Shown here: positions 60,657-64,000 of the stretch, piece by piece
Layout of the letters: the number at the start of each line of letters is the position of its first letter
Numbering within the stretch: position 1 is the first letter of the stretch
Assembly: GCA_949152475.1 (NCBI GenBank)
Contig: OX424567.1
Location: 23,771,402-23,835,401 of the forward strand
DNA length: 64,000 nt
Direction: 5' to 3'
Origin: Terebella lapidaria
Taxonomy: Eukaryota; Annelida; Polychaeta; Terebellida; Terebellidae
Made by a program: the position numbers and the translations under genes
The notes under the pieces: model-generated
Databases searched by the model: none
The model's input: the letters and a program-made list of their open reading frames with translations, nothing else
What the model was told of the DNA's origin: nothing

Positions 60657-62380
60657 CTGTGATAAGCGATTATGGAATTAATATCGGATATTTTATGAGT
60701 AAATAATACTTCGTACATTTCATGGCAAATTTGCTTTCAAAACATATACATTATGAGGTAGGCATAATTTCATACTCTCAAGTTTCATGTTGCAGAACAT
60801 GCTTATTACAAGGTTTCCTATCTGCGTGTGGTATAAAAACATATCTTCGGAGGTTTTGTCAAGATTTTGTCAGGTTTTGTCCAGTTCAAGAACACCAAGA
60901 TATGCTACATATATATTTTTACTTCAAATTTATGTTTCCAATGTGGCCAATGCACTAGTGTGTATAGTTGACAGGCTAAGCTTACAAAGGGCTATGCATG
61001 GATTATATAACTTAGCTTTATTTATTCTGACAATACTCCATCTATCTCATCTGACGGAACCATACAAGAGAGAATTCCAACGTAGGGCGTGAAGAAATGA
61101 TTTTTCATGAGTAGACCTTCATAATAAATTTGTTGGTCAACGGAGAATTATCGTGTGAGGGAACAATATTCCTCCCTCGCATCACTACTTGTATTTAGTA
61201 AGATATGTTAAATTTACACAATTTTTAGCACTGAGCTTCATTGTTTTATGTGGAATTTGTGCATACATTTAGTGCCTAATTGACGTCATAACTATGAATA
61301 ACCTGTCACCATATTGTCCATCAAGTTTGTTTCTTGGAACATACTAGTTCATGCAATATTGGGGTTCACCGCTAATACAATTGCGATCCAAATTCGCCAT
61401 GTGCAAGGTGCAAACTTTCAACAAAGATATAATGAAAAAGACACTGTGGATTTCTACCTCTAATTATGATTACTGAAGAATGTATCAAAATATCATCTAC
61501 TATTCAGATCCTGGAGAGTAATGTGGTTTGTTCACATGGAATTTAAATTCATTTGGATTTCTTTGAAGTACTTCCAATGACAGACGAGTGTTTACAGCCG
61601 GGGATAAATGATATTGTGTGGTAATGTATAAAAATGTTAGTAATTGTTCTTTTTTTATTTTTGCTATATTTCCCAGTATTGGGGATTGGGAAAATCTATG
61701 AGAGTATGCAAATATATTTGAGAGTAACGGTCATATAGCTTCAATAAAGTTATGAATAATGCACGCCAAGCAATGATACAACCAACGCGAATATATCACC
61801 AACAACAACATCATGAAAACTATGTTCATTACATGTGATCATTAAGGTAAATTCGTATAATTGAATAATGTCGTTTTCGTTGAAACGAAAAGTCTACAGA
61901 AGTCGAAACATCTATGGCAAATAGCCAAACACTTTCATTTCTAAAATGCTCATGTCGTAGAACTTTCCACAAATTTCCGACGACGAAAGCTTGGAAGAGA
62001 TCATGAGCTGGGCGTCAATCGAGAAGCTGGACCACTCTTTATAAAATTCATTATCTGTTCGGCAAGTTTCTGTCATCTAGGTACATAAGAGTGATAATGG
62101 AAGTTTTCTCTTGGATATAGAACAATTCATGATTTCCAGCCGTGTAAAATGCTTGGTCTTGTCTACTATTGAACACTGAATGTAAGGGTTATAGGTTTGC
62201 TACATGTGATCACTGTAGGGTATTTTTTACATTTCCCACCACATCACTCATTCGAGAGTTGGTTTACTATTGTCTGAACTCTACATTACTCGTCCAATTT
62301 GGTGATATTTGGAATGCCAAGTTGGTTGCTATATGGATCAGATAATTATAATAATTATAACAACTTTGGAGTGTTAATAC
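60657..62380. other. no gene seen
   Basis: AT-rich sequence, possibly intronic to the candidate gene on the minus strand. No frame or repeat is supported. Confidence 0.35.
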
Positions 62381-62849
62381 CTGCTGTGTCACCCCGTTGC
62401 TGGTCCCAATGTCATAGGGCGTAGTGTGAAACTTATCGGTGCAAATCAAGAGGAGGTCGGAGGACGTCATCATGAACTCATTTGTGAAGTCCGCAAGAAC
62501 CCGCCAACTTTCTGCACTGTAGGGTACTTGCCACTTTGAGGACGAGTCGCCATCGTGGACATTACTCACAATTGATGGTCCCTCGTTGCTTGATGCTGTT
62601 ATGGACTGAAGATATGAAGCTAAGAGATCTAGAAAAATTATAAATTGCAAGTTGTACATCCCAGGGGCGATGTTTTGGCACATTTCAACCGATTGAGTTA
62701 AAAAAAACTTACCTACAGTAGGCAGAAAAGGCACCATAACAACACACAATTCCCAGGCGGTAGTGGGCACTGCGACTGGACGATGAACCAGATGTAATTC
62801 TCCGATCTCCACATCTGGCTCACTTCTGAAGATACAGCTGTCCTTGTCA
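62381..62849 (-). CDS. two candidate exons of an unrecognised gene
   Basis: Exon 62849-62713 (acceptor CCTAACCAG; reads DKDSCIFRSEPDVEIGELHL and on to FLPTV) ends at a perfect donor, GTAG|GTAAGT. Exon 62628-62381 starts after TTTTTCTAG, joins in frame (TV-DLLASYLQ), contains KWQVPYSAESWRVLADF and LLLICTDKFHTTPYD, and ends CAGCAG|GTATTA in phase 0. The intron is 84 bp. Frames, lengths and splice sites agree, so I think this is real coding sequence, but no domain is recognised. The residues look like a soluble globular domain. Confidence 0.5.
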
Positions 62850-62968
62850 CTGGTTAGGTGAGTGGCCAGCGAATCGCGCAGGAGATGTCAAGACCCAGTC
62901 CTACCAAGAACTCCACTTTGGGCCAAGGGGACGACATACATCCTCCTCTGTATGTTAGAGTTGTTGCA

Positions 62969-63162
62969 TTAGATATTCTCCCCGACAACTCCCACAGAGA
63001 AGTTACTGGACACCGTGAAATTCAGGACTCTGAGATCAGTGTGAACTGGTGGACTTTGTCTGCTATGAAATGTAAGACAATCGCTCGTATTGTCATTGAG
63101 AGCAATCGAGGAATCTGACTCCTCGCCTTCCTGATTCTTTGGGGAGTATACCAGGAAGGTAC
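62969..63162 (-). CDS. candidate exon, possibly from a galactose-binding-like domain
   Basis: It is open on the minus strand from an acceptor at 63163 (TTTTTGTGACACATCAG) to a TAA. It reads GTFLVYSPKNQEGEE, then SSIALNDNTSDCLTFHS and LRVLNFTVSSNFSVGVVG. A pattern of D-N-T-x-x-C-L-T followed by a hydrophobic strand is seen in F5/8-type and fucolectin-like domains, but this is weak. The opposite strand is also open (62858-63118), so the strand is not certain. Confidence 0.28.
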
Positions 63163-63584
63163 CTGATGTGTCACAAAAATATCAAGGATGCACAGCAAGT
63201 AAGAGGTTCAGTCACTTGCACTGGTCGAAGCATAATAATTGTTTCTGATAGATATTATTCGCTGCATTTTATTGAGGGGTTATTCACGATGAAGTAACAC
63301 AACCGAAGACTTTGTCCTTATCGAGAAGACTAGATATGCGACTAATTTATTCCTAATTGGCCACTTGTTTACTAAAAACCTCCCCAGTTCGATGACGTAC
63401 CCATATGAATGAAATGTGATTCTCAGTTCTCAGTTACTTTAATTTGATTCATCAAAGAAAATGCGAAAGATGTATGTATGTAAATCAAAATAATGAAATT
63501 CGTCCTTTATTAAGCTGTCCATCAAGTTGTACTACCAATAGTTTGGTTACATTTATAATAAAAAAAATCACCAACCAGTAACAA

Positions 63585-63701
63585 TCACGATTGCTCAGTA
63601 TTGACGCCAAGACAAAGACTTTGATAGACTTCGGTCCCATGATGTTTCGCGCCGTGACGTGTTCGACAATTTGGTTTCCAACCTGCGTCTATCTGCTGTT
63701 T
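63585..63701 (-). other. candidate 5' exon with a signal-peptide-like start
   Basis: A very good acceptor (TTCTTTTTTTGCAG) ends at 63702 on the minus strand. About 60 bases inside the exon, an ATG at 63640 starts MGPKSIKVFVLASILS, which resembles a secretion signal. The downstream donor is unclear (TACTG|GTTGGT is one option). It may be the first coding exon of the gene whose pieces lie at 62.4-63.2 kb, or an internal exon in another frame. The window's right edge limits the view. Confidence 0.25.
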
Positions 63702-64000
63702 CTGCAAAAAAAGAATGTTTCGGAATATCATTGAACCGAGTTGGTACAGCATGTTTTTGTGATAGTAAACGTATACGCTTCTTGAACAAGCATAAAATAT
63801 AAACTTATCCATGCATGTTGTCGTTTGTGTTACGTTGCATGCATAATCACGGCTATATGTTTTATTTCTCATGTACATCAGTTCCCCTGGTTCCCACCAG
63901 TCTAACCTGAATACGGACCACTCAGTTGTTGATGCATTATAACTTCATGGCGAGACCTAATTGTGGTGGAGAAACTGCATAGACTCATGCTTTTCGATGG

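Noticed and set aside
62858-63118. 86-codon plus-strand frame containing VNWWTLSAM and ARIVIESNRG
   Set aside because: At first it looked like a fucolectin-type WWxVDL...ARIVI strand. The minus strand is open over a similar span with a good acceptor and minus-strand exons next door, so I prefer that strand, without certainty.
1-64000. CRISPR arrays, rRNA, tRNA, and reverse transcriptase or integrase genes
   Set aside because: None was recognised. The regular arrays here are minisatellites with no unique spacers, and no frame shows reverse transcriptase motifs. A tRNA scan program would be needed to exclude small RNA genes.

Overview
This is animal (metazoan) nuclear DNA: AT-rich, with spliced minus-strand genes, GT-AG introns, no bacterial operon layout, and most of its length in decayed repeats. 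The gene set (arylamine N-acetyltransferase-like enzyme, FMRFamide-receptor-like GPCR, Schlafen-type NTPase) together with the repeat ends suggests a marine invertebrate, probably a non-vertebrate deuterostome (acorn worm, lancelet or echinoderm). That placement is inference; the sequence contains no direct species marker.

Layout. 0-15.9 kb is gene-poor. It is dominated by a head-to-tail duplication of a roughly 4.3 kb non-coding unit (about 2286-8472 and 8473-12776). The first unit is split by a 1.73 kb Helitron-like element carrying two minisatellites, and the second unit preserves the matching empty site. Diverged pieces of the same unit lie at 0.5-1.2, 18.8-19.7 and (inverted) 21.5-22.5 kb. 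At 15.9-17.6 kb lies an apparently intronless NAT-like gene on the minus strand, with a broken tandem copy of its 5' end beside it. 22.5-39 kb holds no recognised gene. It is built from further old tandem duplications, in which one short peptide-coding stretch stays open and similar in three copies. 39.4-41.8 kb is a DNA transposon with inverted ends, a 6-bp target duplication and a decayed ORF. 42.4-43.6 kb is a single-exon class A GPCR. 45.8-46.5 kb is a short TTAA-flanked non-autonomous element. 48.3-49.8 kb holds coding-like minus-strand ORFs that I cannot name.

The main gene lies at 53.5-57.8 kb on the minus strand, with a probable leader exon near 59.9 kb. It is a Schlafen-family protein: two-lobed Schlafen core with the putative RNase acidic residues, followed by a complete SF1-type NTPase. 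Strong splice sites join it in frame to two further exons that encode a beta-propeller-like C-terminus, giving 1314 residues. Vertebrate Schlafens have no such propeller, so this is the best candidate for something undescribed. At 60.4-63.7 kb there are further minus-strand candidate exons with good splice sites but no recognised family; the right edge may cut this gene.

The genes are separate transcription units and no common pathway is visible. A defence role for the Schlafen-propeller protein is inferred from family knowledge only.
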